The translations under genes and the position numbers were made by a program. A DNA stretch of 64,000 nucleotides from Paraspadella gotoi (taxonomy: Eukaryota; Chaetognatha), in contig CM119270.1 of assembly GCA_051294375.1 (NCBI GenBank), forward strand, positions 15,332,863 to 15,396,862, given 5' to 3'. Shown piece after piece: positions 20,471 to 35,436 of the stretch. Under the pieces are notes generated by a model. That model did no database searches and was not told the DNA's origin. It saw only the letters and a program-made list of their open reading frames with translations. Every line of letters starts with the position of its first letter. The stretch's first letter is position 1.

Positions 20471-21480
20471 TGAGGAAAACGGTGCGCGTGGGTGAGTCAT
20501 TTGAAAAATTAAGGTTCCGTTTTGTTAATTTACCATTTTGATGTCAAGCTGAAGATATTGCAAGTAAATACATCATGGCATAACTCATGACATAACTTTT
20601 TGCTCCCATTACCAGTTCTTTGGTCGGTCGCGGTGCTGACCGGCGTCGGTTCGTCCAATAACCGCGCCGCCGACGCCGCCGACCAGAGTTGTCGCCGAAA
20701 TCGGCGTGAACTCTGCCAGTCGCCGACGAAAATTCAAGAGGATTTCGAAAGGATGAGAGGAGGAGAACTGCGAGGAGGGTAAAGTGAAAGAGGATGGAAG
20801 GAAAGGGGCGCGAGGAGGAAGGGTTAAATAAATATATATAATAACACAAAGATAAGGTTTTTTGTTGATTATTTCAAAAGGATACGTGAGCGGGGTTTTC
20901 ATATCGCCAGGAACAGTGGCTGGTAAGATACTATTTGTTACTATTTGTTAATTTTTAAACAAAAAAAATTCCCAGATAAATTTTTTAGCAATTTAAAGTT
21001 ACTCTTGTAAATTTCCTAATTTTCGATTAAGGATATGAAGACAATGATAGGAGGACTGTTAAAATTATCTTATTTTTTTTTCCGCGAAAAATTTTTTTTC
21101 AAAAATAAGGGACGACTAAGGCAGATTGGCAAAAAATTGCGCAATAACAGTTGACAAATCTAAAAAATATTGCTACAATGATGTCATGTCTTTTATTCTA
21201 TACGTATGTATGAAAGCGTTTTATTCTCGCGACGTCAGTCGGACGAGCTTTTTTTGTTTCGGCGGGCGATACGTCAATTATTTAAAGAATTTACGTCAGA
21301 CTCTGGCGGTAATAATAGTCAACTGGAAGCGAGGCAAATGTAGGCGCGGTCAATATCGTATAGTTAAGCTCCGTTGAACGGTGTCCACACTCAACACCTT
21401 TGGGCGAGAGAGTCGGGGACATTAAAGGGAAACCGAGAGAAGGGAATTCTCGTTCAATCACAATTTGCCCTATAAATAAT

Positions 21481-21531
<51 letters not shown>

Positions 21532-21640
21532 AGAGATCGAGAGAAAGAGAGACGACCGAGGAGAGGAGAGAAGACAGACAGAGAAGACAGAGACGGTAAT
21601 TCACGCCGAACGGGTGGTGCGACAGATTTCATCAAAATTG
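20453..21640 (+). repeat. Direct segmental duplicate, copy 2
   Basis: Collinear with 1-1176, including the exon end, the BH3-like exon, the intronic sequence and the (GA)n tract at 21481-21560. Confidence 0.9.
20616..20778 (+). CDS. BH3-like exon (copy 2, frame disturbed)
   Basis: Same acceptor and donor context as 167-332, but three bases shorter overall, with several one-base gains and losses that break the frame around the Ala-rich part and the BH3-like helix. If those are sequencing errors this is the same exon as copy 1. If real, this copy is a pseudogene. The differences cluster in short homopolymers, which favours error. Confidence 0.45.
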
Positions 21641-21937
21641 AGTGTACCACTCGCAAATAAAAAACAGAAAATAGGGTCTTTTTGAGGAAGTGAGAATTTT
21701 ATGGGTTCCAACCCCAGGATCAAGTCGGGGCAAGTTCTCTCTCTTCTCCTTCTGATTCCATCTCTCTTTGTCTCCCGGAAGGTTCTCGAATTTCCTTTTG
21801 TCCGCAACAATTCCATCTGTTGCTGAAATCACCGCGAGTCAGAATTATGAATCATGAGAGAAATTTCAAGGAAGGATTGACCACTTTTTTTGGAAAAAAA
21901 AGAGGAGGAGATTACCTTATCTATTTTCTTATCCTCT

Positions 21938-21946
21938 CTCTCTCTC

Positions 21947-21984
<38 letters not shown>

Positions 21985-21985
21985 G

Positions 21986-22026
<41 letters not shown>
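21938..22026. repeat. (CT)n microsatellite
   Basis: CT dinucleotides with CGTCTC interruptions. Confidence 0.95.
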
Positions 22027-22027
<1 letters not shown>

Positions 22028-22109
22028 CCATCGGTGGTTAAGAAAATTCTGATGATTCATGGGGCAGAAATTCCATTCGGCCGCGTGGCCGACTTTCAGT
22101 GCCTCGATC

Positions 22110-22191
22110 GTCGTGGCACACGGTCATCGTCGTCGTCGTTCGTCGTCATCGTCGTCGTCGTCGTCAATCGTCGTCGTCGTCGTCATCGTCG
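22110..22191. repeat. (TCG)n trinucleotide tract cut by a gap
   Basis: TCG/TCA repeats run into an 82-N gap (22192-22273), which probably failed to assemble because of the repeat. Confidence 0.9.
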
Positions 22192-22273
22192 NNNNNNNNN
22201 NNNNNNNNNNNNNNNNNNNNNNNNNNNNNNNNNNNNNNNNNNNNNNNNNNNNNNNNNNNNNNNNNNNNNNNNN

Positions 22274-24130
22274 CCGTCGTCCCAGTCGGCGAGACGATTA
22301 ATTTAATTTTGGGGAAAATCGAAGATTTTGTGGTGTAAAGTCAGAGGACGAGGAGGAAGGAAGGGAGGAAGAAGGGGAGGAGACGAGGAGGGAGAATGGG
22401 AGGAAATAGGGAAAAAACTGAGAAAAGAAAAGATAAGGATTAGAAAATAAAGGAATTAAGGATACTGAAATGAGAAGAGGAAAAATGAAGGAAAGAAAAT
22501 GGTGAGGTAAGTTAAAGAAAAAGGGGTAAGAAAAGACAATTATTATTATTAGAGCTACAAGAAAGAGAATAACTATGAAAGGCAATGAATTGAAATTTAA
22601 AGAATAACACAAGGAAATGAACGTTGAATGGGAAGGAGGAACCTAAAAAATCTAATCATGAAATCCTTAACGATAGAATAAGAAAACAGCGGGGAGGCAC
22701 CAAAAAAAAATAAAAAAAAAGGAAAAGAAAGAAAACAAAGGGAAGAAACAAAAAAACAATTATAATGCAAAGGAACTTTGACGCCGGAAGAAAACTGGGG
22801 AAGAACGGAAGGAAACGAGTTATTAAAAGAAGGAAGCAAACGAAAGATAATGAAAAGGTTGAAGTCAGAAAAGAAAAAAAAGAAGAAAAATCGGTTTACG
22901 GAGGATATTCGTCTCATTCTTGACGAAATTAATTATTGGATCATTATTAGTCAACGATTCGTAAAAGAGGCGAGAAATTGTCTTTGCGTTGTTGATTGGA
23001 TCGCGATTTGCGGTCAGCGGGCGTTTGAGATAAACGTCTGATAATAGTTTCGAGTGTTTAAAGAATTTTAAATGTTAAGACGATAAGTCATAAGTTAAGA
23101 ACGAACGGAATTTGCATATGATTCATAGCTCGTCGGTAAGAAAGACAAGTCGCTGCGGTTAGGATTAAGGAAATTCGAGATAAAGAACCCAACACATCTC
23201 AAGGTTTGCTCTGCTTACCAAAGGAAGCGTCATGTTTGTGTCATTTTGCGTTTATGAATGTAGCGTTCTCTCTTTTATTCAATTTGATTTCATTTAATTT
23301 TTTATTCTTTTCAAAAGCTTTCACTTCCCAGTTCCCAATATAGTTTAAAATATAAAAACTATTGTCTAAGTATTAAGTAATATCTTGAAATACTAGACAT
23401 CTAACAATGCTTAGATTTCAATACTTACCACGGCTGTATGACTTACCTATATCTTTTATTCTTTCTTGACAACATATATGCCTAAAAAATCAATCACGAA
23501 AGATTAAAAATAAAAAAAGAAGAGACAAATTAAAAGAAGAAAAAAGAAAGAGACGAAATTAAAGACTGGAAAAGTGAGTTTCGCTTCAGCGAATCTTTTT
23601 TCCTTCTTTTTATTTTTTTCATTCGCCGCCCGTGCCCTTTTTTTGTCCGCTGATGAACTTGTATCGGAAAAGTCGGGTCTACTGACTCTCATCTCGGCTA
23701 ATCAGGATCCCCGATTTTCTCACGTTTTGCTTCTCTCTCTCTCTCAATCTCTCTCTCTCTCATCTTCTCTCTCTCTCTCTTCTCCTGCTCTCTTCTTTCT
23801 TTCTCTCTCTCTCTCTCCTCTCCTCTTACTGTCTCTAATCTGTACCGCAGCACGCGATTAGACCGATCGCCGACTCGTCTGGTGTTAAAATAAAAAGACG
23901 TAATTAGATGAGTCAGATTGAATTTACACACAAAAGAACGGACACACGCAGAAAAAACGCACTCAATCTCTCGCTTTCTCTAACTCTCTCTTTCTCTCTT
24001 TCTCTTTTCCTTCCAGTTTCTCCGGCCCATCTCACTCTCGCTCTCGCTTTTATTCCAAAGTCGAATGACTCACGATTTATTTTTTTGACTCATTGTAAAT
24101 CGGGGGAAAAAAATCCCCGTTGATCTCGCC
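22274..24130. other. Purine-rich and AT-rich noncoding
   Basis: Low-complexity A/G-rich sequence, then AT-rich sequence and CT-rich stretches at 23733-23830 and 23965-24010. No supported gene. Confidence 0.5.
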
Positions 24131-24140
24131 AGACGGTGAA

Positions 24141-24142
24141 AG

Positions 24143-24206
<64 letters not shown>

Positions 24207-24225
24207 CATGATGATGGTGGTGGTG
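24141..24225. repeat. (ATG)n trinucleotide repeat
   Basis: About twenty-two ATG/ATGATG units ending in GGTGGTGGT. A related GACGAC tract lies at 24313-24352. Confidence 0.95.
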
Positions 24226-24694
24226 GTTTATCAAGAAGAAAGATTTTCATGAGAATGATAAAAGCCTTTTTTCGCTTTTACGTCATTCATATCTGATACT
24301 GACAATTTATGACCACGACGACGACGACGACGAAGACGACGACGACGATGACGGAATCCTGTGATTTGTGAAGGAGTGTTCTGTTCACCTTTCGAGGTGA
24401 AATCACGCTTTCTTGCTTCTCTGATGTTTTACGAGTTTTTTTGACGTCCTCCCTATATTTTTTTTTGGGGTGGGAGAATTATTTACGGGAGTTATAAATT
24501 ATATATTGATTCTCATTAAACCAAAGCCAGTTTTTCAATGAATATGGAAAAATGTTAAGGATCTTACTTAATTCGTGGTGTTTTTGAGCTGGAGGTTTGG
24601 GTCTCGGGAGGGGATTTCCGTTGGGTCTACAGGCGCTACGGGCCGGGCGGATCATAACGAATCCGAGGAAGGCCTGGACTGACTGAACTGACTT

Positions 24695-24845
24695 ACTTTC
24701 TTTTATTTTTCTTTTCTTTTGCTTTCTTTCTTTCTTGTCTTTCTTTCTTTCTTTCTTCTTTTTCTTTTCTCTTTTTCTTTCTTTCCTTTTCTTTCTTTCT
24801 TTCTTTCTTTCTCTTCTTCTTTTCTTTTTCTTTTTGTTTTGTTTT
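24695..24845. repeat. (TTTC)n microsatellite
   Basis: Interrupted TTTC/TTCT repeats. Confidence 0.9.
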
Positions 24846-25087
24846 TACCCAAATGTGAATAATCGATGACATATGAACAATATACGTACTTTTAAACGGA
24901 CTGATAAAATTATAACAACCGCAATTGATCTAATTGTATAAAGGGATAATGATTCATGCAACGCACCACAAATTTCTAACTCGGCGAAATCGGGATACAT
25001 TTATTGGTCGAATACCTTACGTCCTTGTGAAGCGGTCGGAATGACCAAAGCAAAAAGACTAACCAGCGATAATTATCTGATTTCAAG

Positions 25088-25225
25088 ACATCTTCAGCAA
25101 CAGAAGATGACGAGCTACCTAACTCGAACGATGAAACCGACAAAAGCGACAAGAATCGCACCGAAGCCGCACAGAATCACGACGGAATCCGACAAAGAGA
25201 AAACGTTTCGAACATTCGCTTTTAA
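25088..25225 (+). CDS. Candidate acidic terminal exon
   Basis: After GATTTCAAG the sequence is open for 45 codons to TAA at 25223. It encodes a Asp/Glu/Asn/Ser-rich tail (TSSATEDDELPNSNDETDKS near the start) with no hydrophobic segment. Its composition differs from the T-rich flanks. It enters in phase 0, which would be compatible with the phase-0 donor of the BH3-like exon about 4.3 kb upstream, but many other exons could lie between. Other frames are also partly open. Confidence 0.3.
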   Translation, partial: TSSATEDDELPNSNDETDKSDKNRTEAAQNHDGIRQRENVSNIRF

Positions 25226-28388
<3,163 letters not shown>

Positions 28389-28593
28389 CCTTGGACGAAC
28401 AACATCGAAAATCCCAACGATTCCGACGACGACGACGACGACGATGACGACGACGATTTCCCGCCCGCGACTTCCGGTTTCTGGCGTCTCCTCCGACACT
28501 TTACGCTCACATCCTCTCCTCGTTCGCTGCCCGACGGGCGTTATTACATCCGGGGCACCCCTTGCCCCAAATGGCCGCCCCGAAGCCCATGAG
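28389..28593 (+). CDS. Candidate exon with long Asp run
   Basis: A strong acceptor (TTTCTCTTTCCAG) precedes a frame reading PWTNNIENPNDSD, an eleven-residue Asp run, then FPPATSGFWRLLRHF and DGRYYIRG before a stop at 28591. A second frame, ending at 28808, contains PKLESALEWVLRSRPVAMD and may continue the protein after a one-base slip, which would make this a terminal exon of about 140 codons. The acidic run is typical of nuclear or chromatin-associated proteins, but no family is recognised. Confidence 0.45.
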
Positions 28594-28810
28594 GGTCTCG
28601 TTCGACCGGCGACCCTGTCTCCCCAAACGCTGGCCCCCTGATCTCCCAATCTACCCCCCCCCCGTCCAAGACGGGCCTAAGTTAGAATCAGCTTTGGAAT
28701 GGGTTCTCCGATCTCGCCCCGTTGCCATGGATACGCTCACTGTGTTTTTGTTTAATCATAAACATCCTCTGTCGCTTCTCGTCTCTCTATATTTCTGGGA
28801 AAACGCATGA

Positions 28811-30940
28811 TGTAATTTATTGTACAATTATTTATAAATTGACTATATTTTAAAATCTTGGTTTCATATTTGAAAGAATTATTTTACAACTGCCTTTTAC
28901 TAGTCTTCAATTTTTGAGACATCAGTTACACCAGTCATTATTGCCGTTACTAGTCTTGAATTTGGAATCCTGACGATAATTTTTATTAATATTATAATTT
29001 TAAAACCTAATTTTAAACAAATAATTTTTGAGTAGCTTTTGAAAGTTACGTTTAAATATTTGCTGTCATTGGTAATTTGTACAATTTAAAAACATACATT
29101 ACGCGTTTTCCTTCATTTTATTACATAATGTTGACGTAATGCGACGTTATTTTTATGCGCATTTACTCATATTTGTTACCCATACCAGACAACCTGTATT
29201 TTTTCAGCATTTGTAAATAATGCCCATCTTTCATACATTTAAATGTCTAGTTATTAGTACTTAATTGTATTTTTTTCGTTTTTTGATACCCTTTTGTATT
29301 TTCCAAGATTATGTACAGCATTTTTTGATGACTTATATTTGTTTGAATATATTACTTTTGTGAACAAACTTCTCTCTTGTTATTTTTAGTTGTTGAGAAT
29401 AGTTAGAATTTAATTCGTTAGATTTTTTCATGAAACTATCAAAACTTCCTGTCTCTCAGTTAAATAATGATGTGAGCGCCTCGATTTCATTTTGGTTTCT
29501 CCACTAGACGAAATATCTTCGATACTGTGTTTTGTAAAGAAACAGTTGCGCATTACAGTACGAAACATTAAAACTAGGCTAGCAAAACTAAACCGAACGA
29601 ATTGATACTACAAATACGGCAATAGTATTTATAGAGACGCGTTTTGGCCTCTTGCCAAAATCTTGACCCAAAAGCCAAAGAAACGTAAAAAAATAAGGAA
29701 TATACTAAAGAAGAATTTTTTCTGGATGCCGTTTTAGGTAGCAAGAATATTACTATTTTGGTCAATGGTCAAATTCGGTGGACCTTTACGACTTGCCATA
29801 ATATGAACAATAAATGGAGGAGGCACTTGGAAAAGGTAAAGTTTGGAAATGAGAGACAAGAGTCGAGAATAATAAAATTCATGACACAAAGAAAACACAA
29901 TCAAGTTTTCATGCGCTCGCTTTCAAACATTCTGAGATCGGTCTCCCACGTTTCTTATTCTTACATCTCAACTTTTTCAACACATTTTTCCTTAAACCGG
30001 TATTCGAGTATAAAAACGCAGACTTTGAGTTTGACCAAATAATGAACATTTGAGAAAAAAAATTTTTTGACCCAAATAATTTGATTTTTTTTTTGTTGTT
30101 CTTTTCATCGCCGAAAATTCGCGAACTCGAGAATTCCATTCATTTAGATTTCCATTCAGATGTCGTCGACTGAAGGCGACGACCTTCGTTGTTTCAGTTT
30201 TCTTCGTTGTCCTTTTATTCATCGTTATCTTCACTTTGTAATGTAATGGAATGTAATGTCGGTCGATGTCAAAAAATAAGCAAACAATTTTCTCATGTCA
30301 AAGAAAAGCAAACAATTTTCTCATTTATTCAGTAATTTACCGAATAACGAATATCTAAATTTTCTCAGCAGTTTAAAATTTTCGGTTGTATGGTTAAAAA
30401 AAAAGTTTACTATACAGCGACAATGATTATTTAGGGTAAGTTAGGTTTCCCCCGATACGTGTTCTCTCTTTCCTCACCTTTCCTTCCCCTTTTATACCTT
30501 TCCCTTCCTCCCCCCTTTGGCTCTCTGCCTCGGAATCTTGGACAGGGAATTTACGAAGCGACTCTCTACTCTCAACCGCCTTTTGCTCTTTGGTTTCTCT
30601 AACCGGCTTTGCCCCTTCATTAAGATTGATCATATTCGATTTTCGTTTTCTGTTTTTGATCTTCGTTACCCAAGTTGTCGCCGTCGTCCTGATTGTCGTT
30701 GTTGTTGTCTTTGTCTCATTGTCGTCTTAATGATCGTCTTCCTCGGCATCGTTCATCGTTCAGACTGAATGACCCACTTTCTTTTGTATCACTTGGGTTT
30801 TTTCCCCCTTTTTTTTTTCTTTTTTTTTCATTTCGTAAGAGATTTTTTTTCCTTTCTATTCATTCAAAAATTCAACTTCAACGAAAGAGGAATAAGAAAA
30901 ACACTTCTATCGCTCATAGAAATATCGAATAGAAGAAAAT
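28811..30940. other. AT-rich noncoding
   Basis: Low-GC sequence with no supported exon. A 19-base segment (AAGCAAACAATTTTCTCAT) is repeated at about 30278 and 30306. Confidence 0.5.
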
Positions 30941-30941
30941 G

Positions 30942-31024
<83 letters not shown>
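30942..31024. repeat. (CT)n microsatellite
   Basis: Pure CT tract of about 80 bases. Confidence 0.95.
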
Positions 31025-31026
<2 letters not shown>

Positions 31027-31325
31027 CTAATAATTTTAGCCAAATGTTTATAACTCCTCCCTCACTCAAACCCGATAAATGCGTCTTTAAGAAAAAAAAA
31101 AGCAAAGCAAAGAGCAAACTTTTCTCCGTCCATTGTTTGCCGATCGCTTTTTTCCCCTTTCAAAGCTTCTTTTCTCCTTTCATGGGAAGAGCTTTATTTT
31201 CGTCTTCAGTTTTTATATGACTGATGATGATTTTATTCGTTTGAATTAAAAAAAAACTTTGAGATTAAATAAAAGTTAAAGAACAAAACTGAGAAAGATG
31301 TGTGTGTCTGGCAAAGAAAGAAAGG

Positions 31326-31446
<121 letters not shown>

Positions 31447-31735
31447 TGCAAAAAACTCGAAATCAAAGAAAAGATAAAAAAGACATTTATCTCTTCCTCT
31501 CTTAGCAACGGAGGCGGAGAAGAAAGAATCTTGAAAACTTCGGTTTCTCTTTTGACTCTCAAACTATAATTATTTAAATTTTTTTTTTTCAATTTTAGTT
31601 GAGGTTAAACCGATCATTATTTAAAAAACTGCTTGGTTACGATTTGAGGGGGAAAAAAATTCAGAAATGAAAAATCAATCAGAAAGAGTCGTTAAATTTT
31701 TCACTGTCAAATATTTTCTTTTTTCCCTGTCTTCG

Positions 31736-31777
<42 letters not shown>

Positions 31778-31803
31778 CCTAATCTCCCCCGTTAATGTCA
31801 CAG

Positions 31804-32028
31804 AGATCTCCAGGAAAAATTTCCAAAGGTCGAACGAACCCGCCACGTCGGACATCCCCCAACTACCCTTTGGCCCCCTACCGGGCGTTTCTCGCGCACC
31901 CCGTGCCGGTCGCGCCGCTTCGGGCGTGGGGTCGGGCAGCAACGCTCGAGTGGGATCGGGCACGGTGTAGAGTCGGGCAGGACGACGACGACGACAACGA
32001 CGACTACGATAAAACCGTGGGGGCGTAA
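31804..32028 (+). CDS. Candidate terminal exon with acidic C-terminus
   Basis: A CT tract (31738-31776) and TTAATGTCACAG precede an open frame of 74 codons. It starts RSPGKISKGRTNPPRR, is rich in Pro and Arg, and ends GQDDDDDNDDYDKTVGA before TAA. The GC content is far above the flanks. The layout (pyrimidine repeat, exon, acidic tail) recalls 10920-11190. It is not recognised. Confidence 0.4.
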   Translation, partial: RSPGKISKGRTNPPRRTSPNYPLAPYRAFLAHPVPVAPLRAWGRAATLEWDRARCRVGQDDDDDNDDYDKTVGA

Positions 32029-32244
32029 AGCAACGCAGGGGAAAAAATCGTTTATTAGATTTTTTATTTTCGGCTTTGAAAAAAAAAAAAGTTTTAAATG
32101 AAGGGAAAAAAAAAGAAAATAAATTACGTTGTCTGTCTTCTCTTTTCATCCTTCGCAAATGAAGTATAAAAAAAAATGACAATAAATGAAGTAAATGGGA
32201 TAAAAAAGAAAAAGAAAATCGTTAAATCCAAATTTTTTTTCGTC

Positions 32245-32368
32245 GAATCACGTGAACGATGATGACGACGACAGCGACGACGACGTTCGTCGTCGTCATC
32301 GTCGTCGTCACCGTCGTCTTCGTCTTCGCTTCGTCTTCGTCGTCATCGTTCACGTGAGTCACGTGATT
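32245..32368. repeat. Imperfect palindrome with CACGTG boxes
   Basis: GAATCACGTGAACGATGATG on the left pairs with the CATCGTTCACGTGA and TCACGTGATTC segments on the right, around a CGACGA/TCGTCG core. The arms are about 40-50 bases. Three CACGTG E-boxes sit in the ends. Confidence 0.75.
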
Positions 32369-33510
32369 CTTTCGTCAAACTTCATTAGTGAACGACAAAA
32401 AAAAAAAAGGTCTGGGAATCCGCAAAGTAATGAACGAATTTGGCTGAGATACGACGGAGGAGGAAGAGGAGGCGAAAAAGAAGATTCGGATGATGAAGGA
32501 AAAAAGAAAAAAAGGAGGAAAGGAATGAAAAGAAGAAACGAAGAGAAAAGTGGGAAAAAAATTTCGAAGGAATAATTAACGAAATTCGAAAATTTTGTAC
32601 GAAAGTTTTTCGATAATTTCTATTTCGAAGGAGAGAAAATGAAAGAAATTCATTAATTGGAGAGAAACTCGATTTAATTTTAAATTTCAAGTCGAGGTTG
32701 GGAAGCTAAACGCTAGGGAAAAGATGAGAGAAGGGAAAATAAAGTTGGGGAAGACAATAGAAGGTAAAATACAGTTTGTTACTCGTTGTTGGAAATCATA
32801 GGATTGATATTTTAATCTCATTTGCATTCTGCATTTTGTAATATTCTTTGAAACACCACTTCATTGATAGGGAGACAGGTATTCTGGAAGTGAATAAACG
32901 AAACTGTGAGAAAGTCTTGATTGAAAGCTTGCTATGTCATTATTTTGTAAGAGTGATGGAGGCCTTAAACACCAAATTCTGTCCAGGGAAAGTAGCTTTT
33001 ATAATGGGGTTGTACCATTGCATAAGTTAATAATATTCGGGCCCATGATAGAAAAAACACTTTTGAGCCGGCCGGAAAATCTCCAACATTTTTTGCAGTG
33101 AGCCTCAAGAGGTTTGATGCGTGGGGAACCAAGCGGCGAAAGGCGATATTCAGGCTCGCTGTTAACCATGACCCTTTTAAACTGCAACTCCGTAGCTTGC
33201 CACGATAAAGAGTCAAGTTATATCATCGTTGTCATCATCGGTAATTCGACACCAACGACACTGATTTCCCGATAGTCGCCGCCACCTGACAATTCAGATC
33301 GACGGATGTCGGTTGGAAATCGAGACGCGAATCGAGAAGAGAGAAATTGAAGTCTGAAACTTGAAAGTCTGAAGTCTGAACCGACGATCGAACTGAAACG
33401 GAGATTCAAGAAATGAGGATGGAAATCGGGAAAGGGGGGGGGGCAGGGAAGGGATAATGAGAGAAGAAAAAAACTAAATTTTTTTTAAAAGTTCTACAGA
33501 AAGAATAAGA
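32369..33510. other. Noncoding, no clear gene
   Basis: A-rich sequence with short frames on both strands and no splice-bounded exon. Confidence 0.45.
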
Positions 33511-33650
33511 TGGAGGCGATTCGGCCTCGCAAACTAAGCGGCATATTCGGTACCGCAAATTGAAGAAGCGATTCGGCACCGCAGACTCAAAAAGGTCATT
33601 AAGCACCGGAAATTTAACAGGATATTCGGCACCGCAAAGCGGGGACGAGA
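33511..33650. repeat. Diverged short tandem repeat (ATTCGGCACCGCAAA-type)
   Basis: About five copies of a unit near ATTCGGCACCGCAAA spaced 25-37 bases apart (about 33516, 33546, 33573, 33598, 33623). Neither strand gives a clear protein. Confidence 0.7.
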
Positions 33651-33738
33651 GTTGGCCCCCGTAATTCGCCGTCGCCGTCGGTAAAATCCGGCCGAATTCA
33701 TTCTCCTCCGGCGCCGACAAAAGATTTCGCCCATAGAT

Positions 33739-33782
<44 letters not shown>

Positions 33783-33819
33783 GAGAGAAAATCCGTGAAT
33801 ATTGGACGAGTTTCTCCGG

Positions 33820-34050
33820 CGCGCGCGACGTCACCTTACATTAAGAGAGGATCAAAGGAAAAAAGAAGAGAAATGAGAGATGACATCACGACGTCAAGAA
33901 AGTGACGTCGTTGATGACGTCAAAGTCGACGACGTGGTTGACAAGATGTTACGGGCCGTGAAATAAAGATGAGGTACCTCTGGGTCTTAATCTCTCTCCT
34001 CGTCCGTCAAAAAAATGTGACGTTCACGAGAGGAGAAAGTCACGTGACTG
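33820..34050. promoter_or_regulatory. Cluster of CRE-like TGACGTCA sites
   Basis: GACGTCAC, CATCACGACGTCA, GTGACGTCG, GATGACGTCA, GTGACGTTCAC and GTCACGTGAC occur within about 230 bases, following a (GA)n tract (33742-33780). Such full and half sites bind CREB/ATF-type bZIP factors. The 71-codon frame at 33969-34184 lies inside and just after it. Confidence 0.45.
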
Positions 34051-34184
34051 AATGTGATTCAATAAAGGAGTTTCCGGACGAAAGGAGAGACGATGGAGAC
34101 GCGAGGATGTTTTATGTCGGATACATTCACTACATTTTTTTTGTTCTCTTGTTTTATTCAACCTTGATTGATATCTCGCATTGA
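33969..34184 (+). CDS. Small ORF with hydrophobic ends
   Basis: A 71-codon ATG frame begins MRYLWVLISLLV, which could be a signal or anchor segment. It has a charged middle with single-Cys content, and a hydrophobic stretch (YIHYIFFVLLFYSTLI) near its C-terminus. It directly follows the CRE-like cluster. No homologue is recognised and nothing proves it is translated. Confidence 0.25.
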   Translation: MRYLWVLISLLVRQKNVTFTRGESHVTECDSIKEFPDERRDDGDARMFYVGYIHYIFFVLLFYSTLIDISH

Positions 34185-35436
34185 CTGGGTTATTAATGAT
34201 TTATAGCTTGTACTAAAACCAAAGTCGCGTACAAACTTGGTTCATAAGCTCATTAGCATTTGCATATAATTATTGTATTATTTACTGCAAGAATCTGAAT
34301 ATGACGAACGCCTAATTTTTTAGTTTTATCTTTTGTCTCTTAAACAATAAACTGTCTTTCTTTTTTGTTTTCACTCTCAGTTATTCTACACATCCTATCA
34401 CCTCTTTATTCTTCAAAAATTCCTAACTTCTGTTTAATATGTAGTACTGTATACTTTGCACGAAAGGATTTCTTTTATCGACTGACCCGTTATTTTCACT
34501 CAAAAATCGGAGGCGATCTCGTCTGCATCACGAAAGGTCATCGCTGTTAAAATATCAGGACGTTAAATTTATTTCTCGCTGACCATCGGTGCACCGCGGT
34601 GGAGGGGAAAAACATTAGCTCGTTTTTTTTTATCTTGTTTTAAATGCCAAACGAAGACCAAAGTAAGAACTTTGTAAAGAGAGAGATGCTTGAGACAGCC
34701 ATCGTTTTTTTTGTGATGCAGACCAAAAACGAATCTGGGAGAAAGAAAGGAACTTATATAGTTATGAATCAATAAGTATAAAATATTTATTTTTATATCA
34801 CTTTAATTTTAGTCGTCCACGTGAAATGAGTTTTAAATGGAAAAAACAAAAAATATATTAACTATTTGGAACGACATTAACTCAAGCAAAAGAAATTACC
34901 TGTCTTCTACAGCTGGAGTCAGATTTGCATCAAGGCGGTTTGGACGTGCGAATATCTCATGGTAAAGTAACGGGAGTGTGACGTCTAAATATTTTTAAAT
35001 GTCCATAATGATAATGTTAATAAAATTGCTCGTGCGCATAGACTAAATTAAGATATAAACTAGCACAATAGAAAAATAAAACTTCTTCAGAAGGAGGAAT
35101 TCTAAGTGTCTCGGCGACTCGAGTTGACGCTGGTCGATCAAGATAACGCTGCAGTCAGCAGAGATCATTTCACACAAACGTACAGTGAAAGCCTCAGTCA
35201 CGCGTCGTCGGCTACTGGCTTCTCCTTTTATATGTGAAAACAAACTCATTTCAAATTCAAGCCCAGAACAAAAACTATTTTTTCTGCTCTGCTTTAATTG
35301 AACGGTCGGAGCTTATTTTACTCATTTAACTACATTTAAACTCATTGTATCTTTTTCAATTATAGTCGTCATGTTATTATTGTTTTGTAATATTTGTAAT
35401 ATGTTTTGAAGACGTAAACCTTTTTTTGCGCGATTC
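34185..35436. other. AT-rich noncoding
   Basis: No supported gene, RNA or repeat. Confidence 0.45.

Noticed and set aside
24141-24225. (ATG)n as coding Met/Asp tract
   Set aside because: No open frame of useful length surrounds it, so it is treated as a microsatellite.
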